Shown here piece by piece: positions 39,404-48,015 of a stretch of DNA of 64,000 nt (positions within the stretch are counted from its first letter, which is position 1; every line of letters starts with the position of its first letter). The translations under genes and the position numbers were made by a program. Origin of the DNA: Microcaldota archaeon (GTDB lineage: Archaea > Micrarchaeota > Micrarchaeia > Micrarchaeales > Micrarchaeaceae); contig JAGWHK010000002.1 in NCBI GenBank assembly GCA_028866775.1, forward strand, positions 160,264 through 224,263. The letters are read 5' to 3'. The notes under the pieces are model-generated. The model was not told where the DNA came from. It saw nothing but the letters and a program-made list of their open reading frames with translations, and made no database searches.

Positions 39404-40987
39404 ATGGCTAGCAGAGCCGCCTTGAAGCGCGCAGAGGGGGAACGCGAGATTGTCAAGCTTGGCTATCATACCGCCGGGGTTGCAACAAACATATTGTTCT
39501 CCAAGATTGCGTCGCTTGTAATAACGGGTGTGGCCTTCGTGTTCGTCTCCAGACTCCTGGGGCCAGTCACTTATGGAGTTTATGTGCTTGCAACAGCATT
39601 CGCCGGTGTCTTCATATCTTTTGGCGGGCTCGGGGTCTCCACAGCACTGCCTAAATTCATAGCTGAATACAAATCGCGCAGGAAGATGGAGAAGGTCGCG
39701 GATGTAGTTTCCTCTGGTTACATAGCCATAATTGCCACGGGCATCGCATTGACGCTGATAGCCATAGCGTTTGGCGGCCCGATATCGCAGTTCGTCTTCA
39801 AGGGCCCTAGCTATTACTACATCGTCGTCGTGGCTTCGGTCTCCATAACGCTTTCGCTGCTTTATGACGCCTCGTATGCGGCGCTTGTAGGATTCGGCAG
39901 GAAGGGCTTCCTTGTGAAGCTGAGCCTGGTGCAGGTAACTGTACAGTCCCTTGTAAGCATAGCCCTCGTGCTACTTGGATTTGGGGCTTATGGCCCCATA
40001 ATAGGGTTCATAGTGGGTCTTGGCACAGGGACGCTTGTGGCGACCACATCCATATACACCAAGGAGGGCCTAGTGTTCAGGCTTCCTACCAGGAAATCGA
40101 TGGCCGCGCTTCTGGCCTTTGCGCTTCCGATAGGCGTCTACACTGCGATCGCGAGTGCGGTATCTAATGCCGCCAGCCTTGTGCTCGGCTTCTTTGCAAG
40201 CAAGGCGATAGTTGGAAATGTCGGGGTCGCCTTGAAAATCGGGAGCGTGATGTCGCTAGCGGTGGATTCCGTGGGCATAGCGCTGCTGCCCCTCTTCGCA
40301 TCCCTGACAAACAGGCAGCATCTGAAGCATACGAACACATTGTACAACTACTCCGTATATCTCATGCTTGCGATGCTCATTCCAGTTATAGCTTCGCTCT
40401 GCGTCCTTTCCTGGAACATAACCGTTATACTCTGGCCTAGCTGGACATCACTGCCTTATCTCGTACCCATAGTAAGCATCGGTGTGATATTCACAATGCT
40501 CTACACCTACACGGCGACGATACTGATAAGCAAGAATAAGGTCAGGGAGCTTATGAAGTACAGCTTGGCGGTTTCGGTCTTGGAGTTCGCATTGCTCTTG
40601 GCATTAATACCTTATTTGAAGGGAATTGGCCTTGTCGTGGTGGCATCTCTGATCACCCCGGTCGTTTCGTTTGTTCTCTACATCAGGCTGGCGGGAAGGC
40701 TGATAGGGCTCAGGCTCGATTACAGGAAGATTGTCAGGATAGTGGTGGCCTCTCTCCTGATTGCGGCTGTGATAGCGCCTTTGACATTCCTATTCAGCCA
40801 TAGCAGCATCACAGTTCTTGCATTGGCTACGGCGCTCGTATTGCTGGTATACCCGCCACTTGTGTTAAAGTTGGGGGGACTTAGTGTAAGCGATCTGGAG
40901 ATAATAAAGGGCATGTCAAAGACTATGCCGATAGTGGGTTTGCTCCTTTCTGGGCTCGCCGATTATGCGCTCCGCTACAACAAGTGA
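39404..40987 (+). CDS. Polysaccharide flippase (MOP/Wzx-like)
   Basis: 527 residues with about 14 hydrophobic helices. Start is ATG with AAGGAG ahead and a TATA-like ATTTAAAG at about 39373-39380. SKIASLVITGVAFVFVSRLL and GPVTYGVYVLATAFAGVFIS, then GGLGVSTALPKFIAEYKSRR, are typical of the polysaccharide transporter branch of the MOP superfamily. It probably moves lipid-linked sugar chains across the membrane. It opens the surface-glycan region but is separated from the glycosyltransferases by a minus-strand methyltransferase and tRNA-Ser. Confidence 0.9.
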   Translation: MASRAALKRAEGEREIVKLGYHTAGVATNILFSKIASLVITGVAFVFVSRLLGPVTYGVYVLATAFAGVFISFGGLGVSTALPKFIAEYKSRRKMEKVADVVSSGYIAIIATGIALTLIAIAFGGPISQFVFKGPSYYYIVVVASVSITLSLLYDASYAALVGFGRKGFLVKLSLVQVTVQSLVSIALVLLGFGAYGPIIGFIVGLGTGTLVATTSIYTKEGLVFRLPTRKSMAALLAFALPIGVYTAIASAVSNAASLVLGFFASKAIVGNVGVALKIGSVMSLAVDSVGIALLPLFASLTNRQHLKHTNTLYNYSVYLMLAMLIPVIASLCVLSWNITVILWPSWTSLPYLVPIVSIGVIFTMLYTYTATILISKNKVRELMKYSLAVSVLEFALLLALIPYLKGIGLVVVASLITPVVSFVLYIRLAGRLIGLRLDYRKIVRIVVASLLIAAVIAPLTFLFSHSSITVLALATALVLLVYPPLVLKLGGLSVSDLEIIKGMSKTMPIVGLLLSGLADYALRYNK

Positions 40988-40996
40988 CTGCCGGGT

Positions 40997-41782
40997 TCAG
41001 TTTGAACCCATCTTTATTACGCCGATCCCGCCCCATCCCTGCTTTTCATTTTCGACAATCCGGATTGTCTTGTACCTCTTTCCAAGCTGGTCGAAGTACT
41101 CATCCACGTGGGAGTGCTGTTCCGGAGGGTGCTTCACCACATCGTGGAATGCGATGAGGCCGTCTTTGCTCACAAGAGGGGAATACATCTCGAAATCCTT
41201 CTTGACACCCTCGTACCTGTGGTCGCCATCTATGAACAGGAAATCCACCTTCGCCCCTCCGAGCAGATCCTTTATCTCCTGAAGCGTGGACTGCCTATGG
41301 GAGTCCCTCCACAATATGTACATCTTCTGGGATTGGTCAGCGAAGCTCTTGAAGAGCGTGAAGCGCCATTTTCTCAGCGTCTTTTCCATAGGGTACAGCG
41401 GGAAGTCAAGGCTTATGATTCTCGCATCCCTTGGGGCCACCTTGCTGAACAGGAAGAGAGTCCCGCCCTTAGCGGTTCCTATCTCGAGTATTACCTTCGG
41501 CTTGCGCTCCTTGACCAACTTGAGTAGGCCCGCTATCTCAGACCTTACCTGGAATGGCTTAAAGTTGAGCCCACGGTAATCGAAGTTCATTGCAAAGTCC
41601 ACGAGGGCTTCCATGCTTTTGGGTCTCTTCCTCTGATACTGAGACTTGAGCACTTCCGAGGCTGAGGACGCTAAAATGGCGTCATAGGGAGATCTTGCAA
41701 GCATGAAACCGAAGAATACGGTTTCCTTTACCCGGCTCTTTGCGCTCTTTGCCCACGATACCTTGCCTGTTTCATTGGCCAT
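40997..41782 (-). CDS. SAM-dependent methyltransferase (CmcI/Methyltransf_24-like), copy 1
   Basis: 261 residues. ILEIGTAKGGTLFLFSKVAP is the SAM-binding motif I with extra Gly/Thr, and VDFLFIDGDHRYEGVKKDFE, then LIAFHDVVKHPPEQHSHVDE, are the metal- and substrate-side motifs of this branch. The gene at 46243-46983 is a paralogue: it repeats RSEI, LEIGT..GGTLFL, DFLFIDGDH.YEGV..DFEMYSPLV and HD. Likely methylates a sugar of the surface glycan. Convergent with the flippase. Confidence 0.82.
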   Translation of the reverse strand: MANETGKVSWAKSAKSRVKETVFFGFMLARSPYDAILASSASEVLKSQYQRKRPKSMEALVDFAMNFDYRGLNFKPFQVRSEIAGLLKLVKERKPKVILEIGTAKGGTLFLFSKVAPRDARIISLDFPLYPMEKTLRKWRFTLFKSFADQSQKMYILWRDSHRQSTLQEIKDLLGGAKVDFLFIDGDHRYEGVKKDFEMYSPLVSKDGLIAFHDVVKHPPEQHSHVDEYFDQLGKRYKTIRIVENEKQGWGGIGVIKMGSN

Positions 41783-41844
41783 GCAACACCCTTTGAGAAA
41801 TCACAACCCTAACACGTTTGATTCTTAAAAACCTTTTGAACATT

Positions 41845-41940
41845 CGCCGAGGTTGGGATTTGAACCCAAAAGTCCGTGAGGACATGCGCTTCCAGGTTTT
41901 ATTTCCAGGCGCACGCGTTACCGGATTCCGCCACCTCGGC
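41845..41940 (-). tRNA. tRNA-Ser (anticodon GGA) with a putative 12-nt intron
   Basis: Minus strand: acceptor GCCGAGG/CCTCGGC, D arm GCG...CGC, anticodon stem TGCGC/GCGCA, long variable arm GTCC-TCAC-GGAC, T stem TTGGG/CCCAA, discriminator G as in Ser. The anticodon stem encloses 19 bases, CTGGAAATAAAACCTGGAA. Removing 12 bases (41891-41902) after position 37 leaves CTGGAAA with anticodon GGA. The long variable arm and G discriminator exclude most other choices. Confidence 0.82.
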
Positions 41941-42072
41941 ATAAGTACGTAAAGCTTTGGTGCACTTTGTATTTAGAGCTTGCTGATGGGAGAAGCGCTC
42001 AGAACTTGCAGGAACGCAAAACTATAAGAATTACTGGAAATAAAGGTTAATGGGGATACGCTCCGCCATTAT

Positions 42073-43335
42073 TTGGGCGGCTTAAGTGATAGATTGGATA
42101 GCAGTTGCATCGTTTGCAATGGAAAGGAGCTCCACAAGGTCCTAGATCTTGGGAGGATACCGAACTCGAACGAACTGGTGCCATATGAGGCGCTGGGCAA
42201 AGTGGATGCGTTTCCGCTTGAGTATTATACATGCGGAAACTGCGGCATGTTCCAGCAGATTGAGATACGCAGCAGGGAGTCGCTTTTTTCAAGCTATCTC
42301 TACCTGACTGGTGTCAACAGGCCATTGGTTGAGCATTTTAGGGAGATGTCTGAAGAGCTTTCCAAGATCGTGGTAAAAAGGAGCCTTGCTTATGTCTTGG
42401 GCAGCAACGATGGGACTGAGGTGACCCTGTTGAAGGCTGCCGGCTTCGGCAATGTAGTAGGTGTGGAGCCCTCTAATGTGGCGAAGATCGCGCAGGAAAA
42501 GGGGATAGAGACAATAAATTCATTTTTCACCCACGAGCTTAGCGAGGAGATGGTCAAAAAGTACGGGAAGGCGGACCTGGTGACTGCCAACAACGTATTT
42601 GCCCACATTCCCGATCCCAAGGATATGCTGAAAGGCATGGCAAACCTTATAGCTGACGATGGCACCATCTCCATAGAGGTCCACTGGCTCAAGAGCATAG
42701 TTGACAAGCTGGAGATTGAGACGCTCTACACGGAACATTATTTCGTCTGGCCTATCAGGGCGATGAAGAACATAAGCGCACAGGCAGGCCTGGAGATCCA
42801 GCAGATTCTGTATATGCCGGAACAACACGGGGGTTCTCTTAGGTTCATACTCAGGAAGGTAGGAAGGGGAAAGAGGGATTCAGGCCTATCCGGAGAGATG
42901 GCGAGATTGGACAAGATGGAAGCTGAATCGGGGCTATACGACCTGCGGGTAATGGGAAAGCTCCAGACCAGGGCAAACGAAAGGAAACTGGCATTCGTCT
43001 CCCTAATACGAGGGCTGAAAAAGGACAGAAAGCGCATATCGATATGGTCTGTCCCGGCAAAGGTGCCCACGCTTCTGAACTTCTGCGGCATAACCAACAA
43101 AGAGATAGATTGCGCATACGACATAGCTAAGACCAAGATAGGGAGATACATACCCATGGCTAACATAGAGATAAAGGATGAGAAGCTAATCGAGGCGGAC
43201 AATCCGGACTATCTGATAATAGGAGCGTGGAACTACATGGACCTTGCGCTTGAGAAATTCGGGAACTATATGAAGGGCGGGGGCAGACTGATAAACCCGC
43301 TCAACTGTGAGATAATAGGGGACGTCAAAACTTAG
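42073..43335 (+). CDS. Sugar C-methyltransferase-like protein (zinc/SAM/C-terminal domains)
   Basis: 420 residues from TTG at 42073; TTG at 42094 after AGTGATA is a good alternative. N-terminal zinc-binding part has CIVCNGKE...VLDLGRIPNSNELV and YYTCGNCGMFQQ (four Cys), then SAM domain with AYVLGSNDGTEVTLLKAAGF and VTANNVFAHIPDPKDMLKGM, and a C-terminal domain with PEQHGGSLRFILRK, ISIWSVPAKVPTLLNFCGI and YLIIGAWNYMD. This three-part layout is that of the TylC3/NovU-like deoxysugar C-methyltransferases. Begins the plus-strand glycan operon. Which sugar is methylated is unknown. Confidence 0.85.
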   Translation: MGGLSDRLDSSCIVCNGKELHKVLDLGRIPNSNELVPYEALGKVDAFPLEYYTCGNCGMFQQIEIRSRESLFSSYLYLTGVNRPLVEHFREMSEELSKIVVKRSLAYVLGSNDGTEVTLLKAAGFGNVVGVEPSNVAKIAQEKGIETINSFFTHELSEEMVKKYGKADLVTANNVFAHIPDPKDMLKGMANLIADDGTISIEVHWLKSIVDKLEIETLYTEHYFVWPIRAMKNISAQAGLEIQQILYMPEQHGGSLRFILRKVGRGKRDSGLSGEMARLDKMEAESGLYDLRVMGKLQTRANERKLAFVSLIRGLKKDRKRISIWSVPAKVPTLLNFCGITNKEIDCAYDIAKTKIGRYIPMANIEIKDEKLIEADNPDYLIIGAWNYMDLALEKFGNYMKGGGRLINPLNCEIIGDVKT

Positions 43336-43345
43336 GGGTAATCAA

Positions 43346-44413
43346 ATGGCAGACAAAAAGAAGCGCATCTTAATCACCGGGGCAGCCGGATTCATAGGAT
43401 CGCATATATGCGACGGCATACTCAAGAGCACCGACTGGGACATAGTGGTAGTTGACAGGCTTGATTACGCAAGCAACGGATTCAACAGGCTGCGTGACAG
43501 CAAGGCCTTCGACGACAAGAGAGTAACCATATACACATGGGACCTCTGCCTGCCGATTAGCGAGAATCTCGCGAAGGAGATAGGGCATATCGACTACGTG
43601 CTCCACATGGCAGCTTCAACCCATGTTGACGACAGTATAGCGAATCCCGTACCTTTCATAAGGAACAACATAGACAACACCCTTACCATGCTTGAGTATT
43701 CCAGGGCGATTAAGCCAGAGCGGTTCGTTTTGTTCTCCACTGACGAGGTATACTCCACCGCCCCTGACGGGGTGGATTACAAGGAGGGGGACAGGTTCAA
43801 TCCGGGGAACCCGTATTCGGCGTCCAAGGCAGCAGCAGAATGCATATGCATGGCATACGCCAACACTTACAAGGTCCCAATAACCATATTAAACACCATG
43901 AACGTTCTCGGCGAGAGACAGCATCCGCAGAAGTACCTTCCCAAGATCATAAACCATATATTGGACGGCAAGATGCTTGAGATACACTCCAACCCTGAGA
44001 AAACGAAGGCGGGGAGGAGATATTATATCCATGCGAGAAATGTCGCGGATGCGGTGATGTTCATATTGAACAACACCACAGAAACGCTACACCCCATCGA
44101 TGCAAGCAAGGGCAAGTTCAACATCGTAGGCGAGAAGGAGATGGACAATCTCGAATTGGCGCGCTTGGTGGAGAAGGCCGTGAAGAAATATGCGGGTGAC
44201 CAGTATTCGCTGAGATACGAACTGGTAGACTACCAATCGCAGAGGCCGGGACATGATTTCAGGTATAGTTTGTCAGGGGAGAAGCTGAGGAAGTTGGGCT
44301 GGGTCCCGCCTAAGACTATAGAGGAGGGCGTGGACAAGATTGTTGGCTGGAGCCTGAACAAAGAAAATATAAGATGGTTGGGCAGAACTGACATAAAGCC
44401 GAATGGCAAATAA
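43346..44413 (+). CDS. NAD-dependent dehydratase, dTDP-glucose 4,6-dehydratase-like
   Basis: 355 residues. Extended short-chain dehydrogenase: ILITGAAGFIGSHICDGILK binds NAD, LFSTDEVYST carries the Thr-Asp-Glu triad typical of 4,6-dehydratases, and NPYSASKAAAECICMAYAN has Tyr-x-x-x-Lys. RPGHDFRYSLSGEKLRKLGW near the end is also characteristic. It would make a 4-keto-6-deoxy sugar nucleotide. It is followed at nine bases by a glycosyltransferase. The nucleotide (dTDP, GDP or UDP) is not certain. Confidence 0.88.
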   Translation: MADKKKRILITGAAGFIGSHICDGILKSTDWDIVVVDRLDYASNGFNRLRDSKAFDDKRVTIYTWDLCLPISENLAKEIGHIDYVLHMAASTHVDDSIANPVPFIRNNIDNTLTMLEYSRAIKPERFVLFSTDEVYSTAPDGVDYKEGDRFNPGNPYSASKAAAECICMAYANTYKVPITILNTMNVLGERQHPQKYLPKIINHILDGKMLEIHSNPEKTKAGRRYYIHARNVADAVMFILNNTTETLHPIDASKGKFNIVGEKEMDNLELARLVEKAVKKYAGDQYSLRYELVDYQSQRPGHDFRYSLSGEKLRKLGWVPPKTIEEGVDKIVGWSLNKENIRWLGRTDIKPNGK

Positions 44414-44422
44414 GGATGCTAT

Positions 44423-45418
44423 ATGACAGGACGGGAACCAAAGGTTGTGATAGTGATGGCGAATTACAATGGAGCCACTGCACTATACAAGGCAAGGTCC
44501 ATACTGTGGCATTCGCTGAATTCCGTAGTTAGAGCCAACTACAAGAATCGTACGATTGTGATGGGCGATGACTCTTCGACAGATAAAAGCATAGCGTTTG
44601 TGAGAAAGAGCTTTCCGCAAGTAAGGATTGTGGTCAACAGGCCAAATGGAGGGTATACAAAATGCATGAATGCGGCGATCAGATACGCATTGAAGAACTG
44701 CAATCCCGAGTATCTCTTGATAATGAACAATGACGTCATTATAAAGGACAGGGACTGGCTCAAGAAAATGGTTGGGGCAGCGGAATCCGACATGAAGGTA
44801 GGGATAGTTGGATGCAAATTCCTTTACCCTGATGGAAGGCTGCAACATGCAGGAGTGGAAAACGGTGTAATGGTCAGATGCAGAGGGTGGAACACGCATG
44901 ATGCAGACAAGTACAACGAGATTGAGGAAGTGCCTGCCGTTGGCATGGTTGTGGCACTGGTAAGGAAAAGCGTAATTGGTAGGATCGGGCTGCTTGACGA
45001 GAACTTCTACCAGGGAAGCGACGACCTTGATTTCTGCGTCAGGGCAACAAGAAGCGGATTCAAGGTTTTATATGACGGACAAGTCAGCATAATTCACCTT
45101 GAGGGATTCACCGCCAAGATCATATCGGGGGAGAAGAGAAGTGGTGACTTCTGGTTTCCCATACTGCAAATAAACTGGATATACTCCTCTTTCAAGAGGC
45201 TAGGGGCTTGGGGCAGGGTGCTGTCGATCGGGCTGGCCCTAGCCAGTTCGTTCATAGGTATAGGCAACAGGCAGGTCAGGCTCGGCAGCGTAAAATTCAA
45301 GAGCAGGCCGCTATGGCGCCTGAAGGAAACGCTTAAGGCGATATATACAGGTTACAGGCTCTACAAGGGTGTGATCACGAGGGAGCAAGCCTATGGGCCG
45401 TACCTAAAGGGTAAGTGA
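44423..45418 (+). CDS. Family 2 glycosyltransferase
   Basis: 331 residues. KVVIVMANYNGATALYKARS, VMGDDSSTDKSIAFVRK, NGGYTKCMNAAIRYAL and LLIMNNDVIIKDRDWLKKMV (DxD-like NND) are the GT-A fold of GT2, and QGSDDLDFCVRATRSGFKVL carries the ED-type catalytic acid. The last 60 residues have an amphipathic or hydrophobic segment that may hold it at the membrane. Likely adds a sugar in the glycan chain. Two bases before the next gene. Confidence 0.88.
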   Translation: MTGREPKVVIVMANYNGATALYKARSILWHSLNSVVRANYKNRTIVMGDDSSTDKSIAFVRKSFPQVRIVVNRPNGGYTKCMNAAIRYALKNCNPEYLLIMNNDVIIKDRDWLKKMVGAAESDMKVGIVGCKFLYPDGRLQHAGVENGVMVRCRGWNTHDADKYNEIEEVPAVGMVVALVRKSVIGRIGLLDENFYQGSDDLDFCVRATRSGFKVLYDGQVSIIHLEGFTAKIISGEKRSGDFWFPILQINWIYSSFKRLGAWGRVLSIGLALASSFIGIGNRQVRLGSVKFKSRPLWRLKETLKAIYTGYRLYKGVITREQAYGPYLKGK

Positions 45419-45419
45419 C

Positions 45420-46253
45420 ATGGCCAGGGTTTCGCTGCTGATGCTTACATGCGATGATATAGACTCAGCAATAGTCAATCTTGAGGCGACGAAGGGGGCG
45501 GTCGATGAGCAGATTGTGGTGGACAGCAGTGGCAAGGCGGATAAGGGAAAGCTTCTCAGGTATGCCAAGAAGAACCATAAGTTGAGGGTGCATGAGGGGA
45601 TAGCATTGGGCATTCCAGAGCCTTGCATGCCATTCGCGCTAAACAAGTGCAGAAACGACTGGATATTGCTGCTTGACGCAGATGAACATCCGTGTCCTGA
45701 CTTTTTGGGCCTTCTGGCCAGCTTCAGGCCTGAGGCCGAGGCAAACTACATAACTCGGTATGAGACTCCAAACAGGAAATTCTCCACGTGGCAACTTCGA
45801 TTATTCAAGAAGGGGTCTGTCCAGTGGTTGGGGCTGCTGCATGAGCACCCCCAGGTATTGGGAAGAAAGCTCAGGCTCCCCAGGAGATTTTATTTGGACC
45901 ATGTAAAATCAGGGGCGAGGAGGGGCTACAGGAAGCTCCAGCTCTTCATAAGGGAGCCCAGGATGAGAAGGATCTTGGTGGACCTTTATATCCAGACGAA
46001 ATACGACCCCTCCAAGCTTTTGTGGATGTTCAAAAGAAGCATGTCTGACGCCAAGAGGACAAGGGAGGAGAAGGAGATATCGAGGGTTGTGACCTCTGAG
46101 GGGCTCATCAAATTCCTTGGGCTGGATAGAAAGGGCAGGATGGAGGAGCTTATAAAGAGGTACAGGGGTAAGCGGCAGGGTGAAGAGCTCCTTTTAGATC
46201 TTGTAAAGAGGAGGTATAGGCAAATAAGGAGGGATGTAGGCCGTGGACGCTGA
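45420..46253 (+). CDS. Family 2-type glycosyltransferase
   Basis: 277 residues. VSLLMLTCDDIDSAIVNLEA and DEQIVVDSSGKADKGKLL, with NDWILLLDADEHPCPDFLGL (DAD), fit the WaaE/KdtX-like GT2 branch, as does FSTWQLRLFKKGSVQWLGLL with HEHP. The C-terminal 100 residues are strongly basic with many Arg and Lys, perhaps for membrane surface contact. Its stop lies 11 bases inside the next gene. Confidence 0.82.
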   Translation: MARVSLLMLTCDDIDSAIVNLEATKGAVDEQIVVDSSGKADKGKLLRYAKKNHKLRVHEGIALGIPEPCMPFALNKCRNDWILLLDADEHPCPDFLGLLASFRPEAEANYITRYETPNRKFSTWQLRLFKKGSVQWLGLLHEHPQVLGRKLRLPRRFYLDHVKSGARRGYRKLQLFIREPRMRRILVDLYIQTKYDPSKLLWMFKRSMSDAKRTREEKEISRVVTSEGLIKFLGLDRKGRMEELIKRYRGKRQGEELLLDLVKRRYRQIRRDVGRGR

Positions 46254-46983
46254 AGAACCAGGTGGGCTGATCGGGATGGCCTGGAGAGCCGCCCTGTCCG
46301 AAGCAGGCTTGCTCTATCAGTCAGTAGTCATGCCAATAGCGGTAGATAGAGTTGTAAAACGTTTCGAAAAGAAGTCTGAGTCACTTAGTAGTGTGCCAGA
46401 GCTTGTAGATTTCGCATTCAGCTTCAGTAGTTTTGGGATATCGGCCAAGCCTGTCCAGAATAGGTCTGAGATAATCGAATTCTGTGAACTGCTGAAGGCA
46501 AAAAGGGTAGCTAGCCTGCTTGAGATAGGAACCGACAGAGGGGGAACCCTCTTCCTACTTTCAAGGATAGCTGGACCGACGGCCACAATAGTGAGCGTAA
46601 ATTTGCCGTACAGCAGCCTCAATGCATGGTGCATGAGATACAGAAACCGTCTCTATCGCAGGTTTGCATTAAAAGGGCAGAGGATCCATCTGCTCACCGC
46701 CGACTCCCACAAAAGCGGAACCGTGGATGAGGTGAAGACTGCTTTGCACGGTCAGAAGCTTGACTTTCTATTCATAGACGGGGATCATAGCTATGAAGGG
46801 GTTAGGAGGGACTTTGAGATGTATTCGCCGCTGGTGGGGAAGGGGGGGATAATAGGACTCCACGACATAACAAATAATGATACAGTTGGGAGATACTGGC
46901 AGGAGCTTAAAAAGGGTTACAAACATAAAGAGATAGAGCATACCAAAGGCCCAGGCCTTGGTATCGGGCTTGTCTATATGTAG
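46243..46983 (+). CDS. SAM-dependent methyltransferase (CmcI/Methyltransf_24-like), copy 2
   Basis: 246 residues, GTG start after GGAGGGATG, overlapping the previous gene. SLLEIGTDRGGTLFLLSRIA (motif I), LDFLFIDGDHSYEGVRRDFE and IIGLHDITNND. Clear paralogue of 40997-41782 and probably an O-methyltransferase for a surface sugar. Having two copies suggests two methylated positions. Confidence 0.82.
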   Translation: MDAEEPGGLIGMAWRAALSEAGLLYQSVVMPIAVDRVVKRFEKKSESLSSVPELVDFAFSFSSFGISAKPVQNRSEIIEFCELLKAKRVASLLEIGTDRGGTLFLLSRIAGPTATIVSVNLPYSSLNAWCMRYRNRLYRRFALKGQRIHLLTADSHKSGTVDEVKTALHGQKLDFLFIDGDHSYEGVRRDFEMYSPLVGKGGIIGLHDITNNDTVGRYWQELKKGYKHKEIEHTKGPGLGIGLVYM

Positions 46984-46989
46984 CATGAT

Positions 46990-48015
46990 TTGATGGGACA
47001 AAGGATATTGCAAATTGGGGTCGCTGGAATATGGAGGTACCCCTATGGGCTGAACCAGGAAAGGTCGCTGATACCATCCAGCATGCGGATAGATTACGTA
47101 GATGTGCCAACTTCCAAGTTCTTTGGGTCGGCCCTGCCGTTGGCTCTAGAGACCTCCTTTAGGGACTTTGGGGGATATGACATTGTACACAATCTTTCGA
47201 GCTATCCCTTTTACCCGAGGGGCAGGAAGCGGTTTACGTTGGTGACAACAGCCCATGAAATGCAGCCGGTCCTTTATCCGGGATTGACCAAGCTGCGATT
47301 GAGGACGTTCAGCGACATACTCTGGGAGGAGCTTATATCTAAGCCCGGCATAAGGTGCCTTCTCTCGTCCGACTATATAATGGCGACTTCGACGTTGACC
47401 ATGAAGGGAGCCATAAAGGCAGGGTTCGACAAGAGAAAGATCTTCCTCACCCCACTGGGTCTGGACAAACGGTTTTTCAGCGCGATAAAGAGTCATGCCA
47501 AAAAGAAGTTCAGGATAGGCACCATAGCTACGAGTGCCCCACAAAAGAACACCTTCTTCTCAATAGATGCAGTTAAAAACATGAGGGATTCAGAAATTGA
47601 ATTTGAGATATGGGGCAAGAGCACTTACAGCGGGGAGGAATTCACCCAGCGCATCGCCGGAGATGATAGGATAAGGGTTATGGGACACGCGCCAGACAAT
47701 AGGATAGTTGATATTTATGACTCATTTGATGTCTTTTTATTCCCCAGCTTGTTCGAGGGATTCGGGATACCGATAATCGAGGCGAAGGCAAGGGGCCTGC
47801 CCGTGATCCTGTTCAAGCATGGACATGTGGCTTCTGAAGTGAAGGAGTACTGCTTTGAGGCGAAGAATCCAGAGCACATGACAGAGATAATAGAGAAAAT
47901 AAAGGCCAACGGCTACAATTCAAAATTAAGGGAGAAAGCGATCGCCTCTGCACGTAAGTTTACATGGGCCAGGAGTATGAGGGAGACGATAAGGGCCTAC
48001 TCAGCTATGGTTTAG
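46990..48015 (+). CDS. Family 4 glycosyltransferase
   Basis: 341 residues, TTG at 46990 or ATG at 46993. N-terminal part is short; the C-terminal Rossmann domain has KFRIGTIATSAPQKNTFFSI, RVMGHAPDNRIVDIYDSFDV and LFPSLFEGFGIPIIEAKARG, with the E-x7-E of retaining GT4 enzymes. HNLSSYPF is near the acceptor side. The 3' end overlaps the convergent GT4 gene by 11 bases. Confidence 0.88.
   Translation: MMGQRILQIGVAGIWRYPYGLNQERSLIPSSMRIDYVDVPTSKFFGSALPLALETSFRDFGGYDIVHNLSSYPFYPRGRKRFTLVTTAHEMQPVLYPGLTKLRLRTFSDILWEELISKPGIRCLLSSDYIMATSTLTMKGAIKAGFDKRKIFLTPLGLDKRFFSAIKSHAKKKFRIGTIATSAPQKNTFFSIDAVKNMRDSEIEFEIWGKSTYSGEEFTQRIAGDDRIRVMGHAPDNRIVDIYDSFDVFLFPSLFEGFGIPIIEAKARGLPVILFKHGHVASEVKEYCFEAKNPEHMTEIIEKIKANGYNSKLREKAIASARKFTWARSMRETIRAYSAMV

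Noticed and set aside
41845-41940. Reading the tRNA as tRNA-Leu
   Set aside because: The discriminator is G, and no Leu anticodon with U33 can be formed in the loop with or without an intron.
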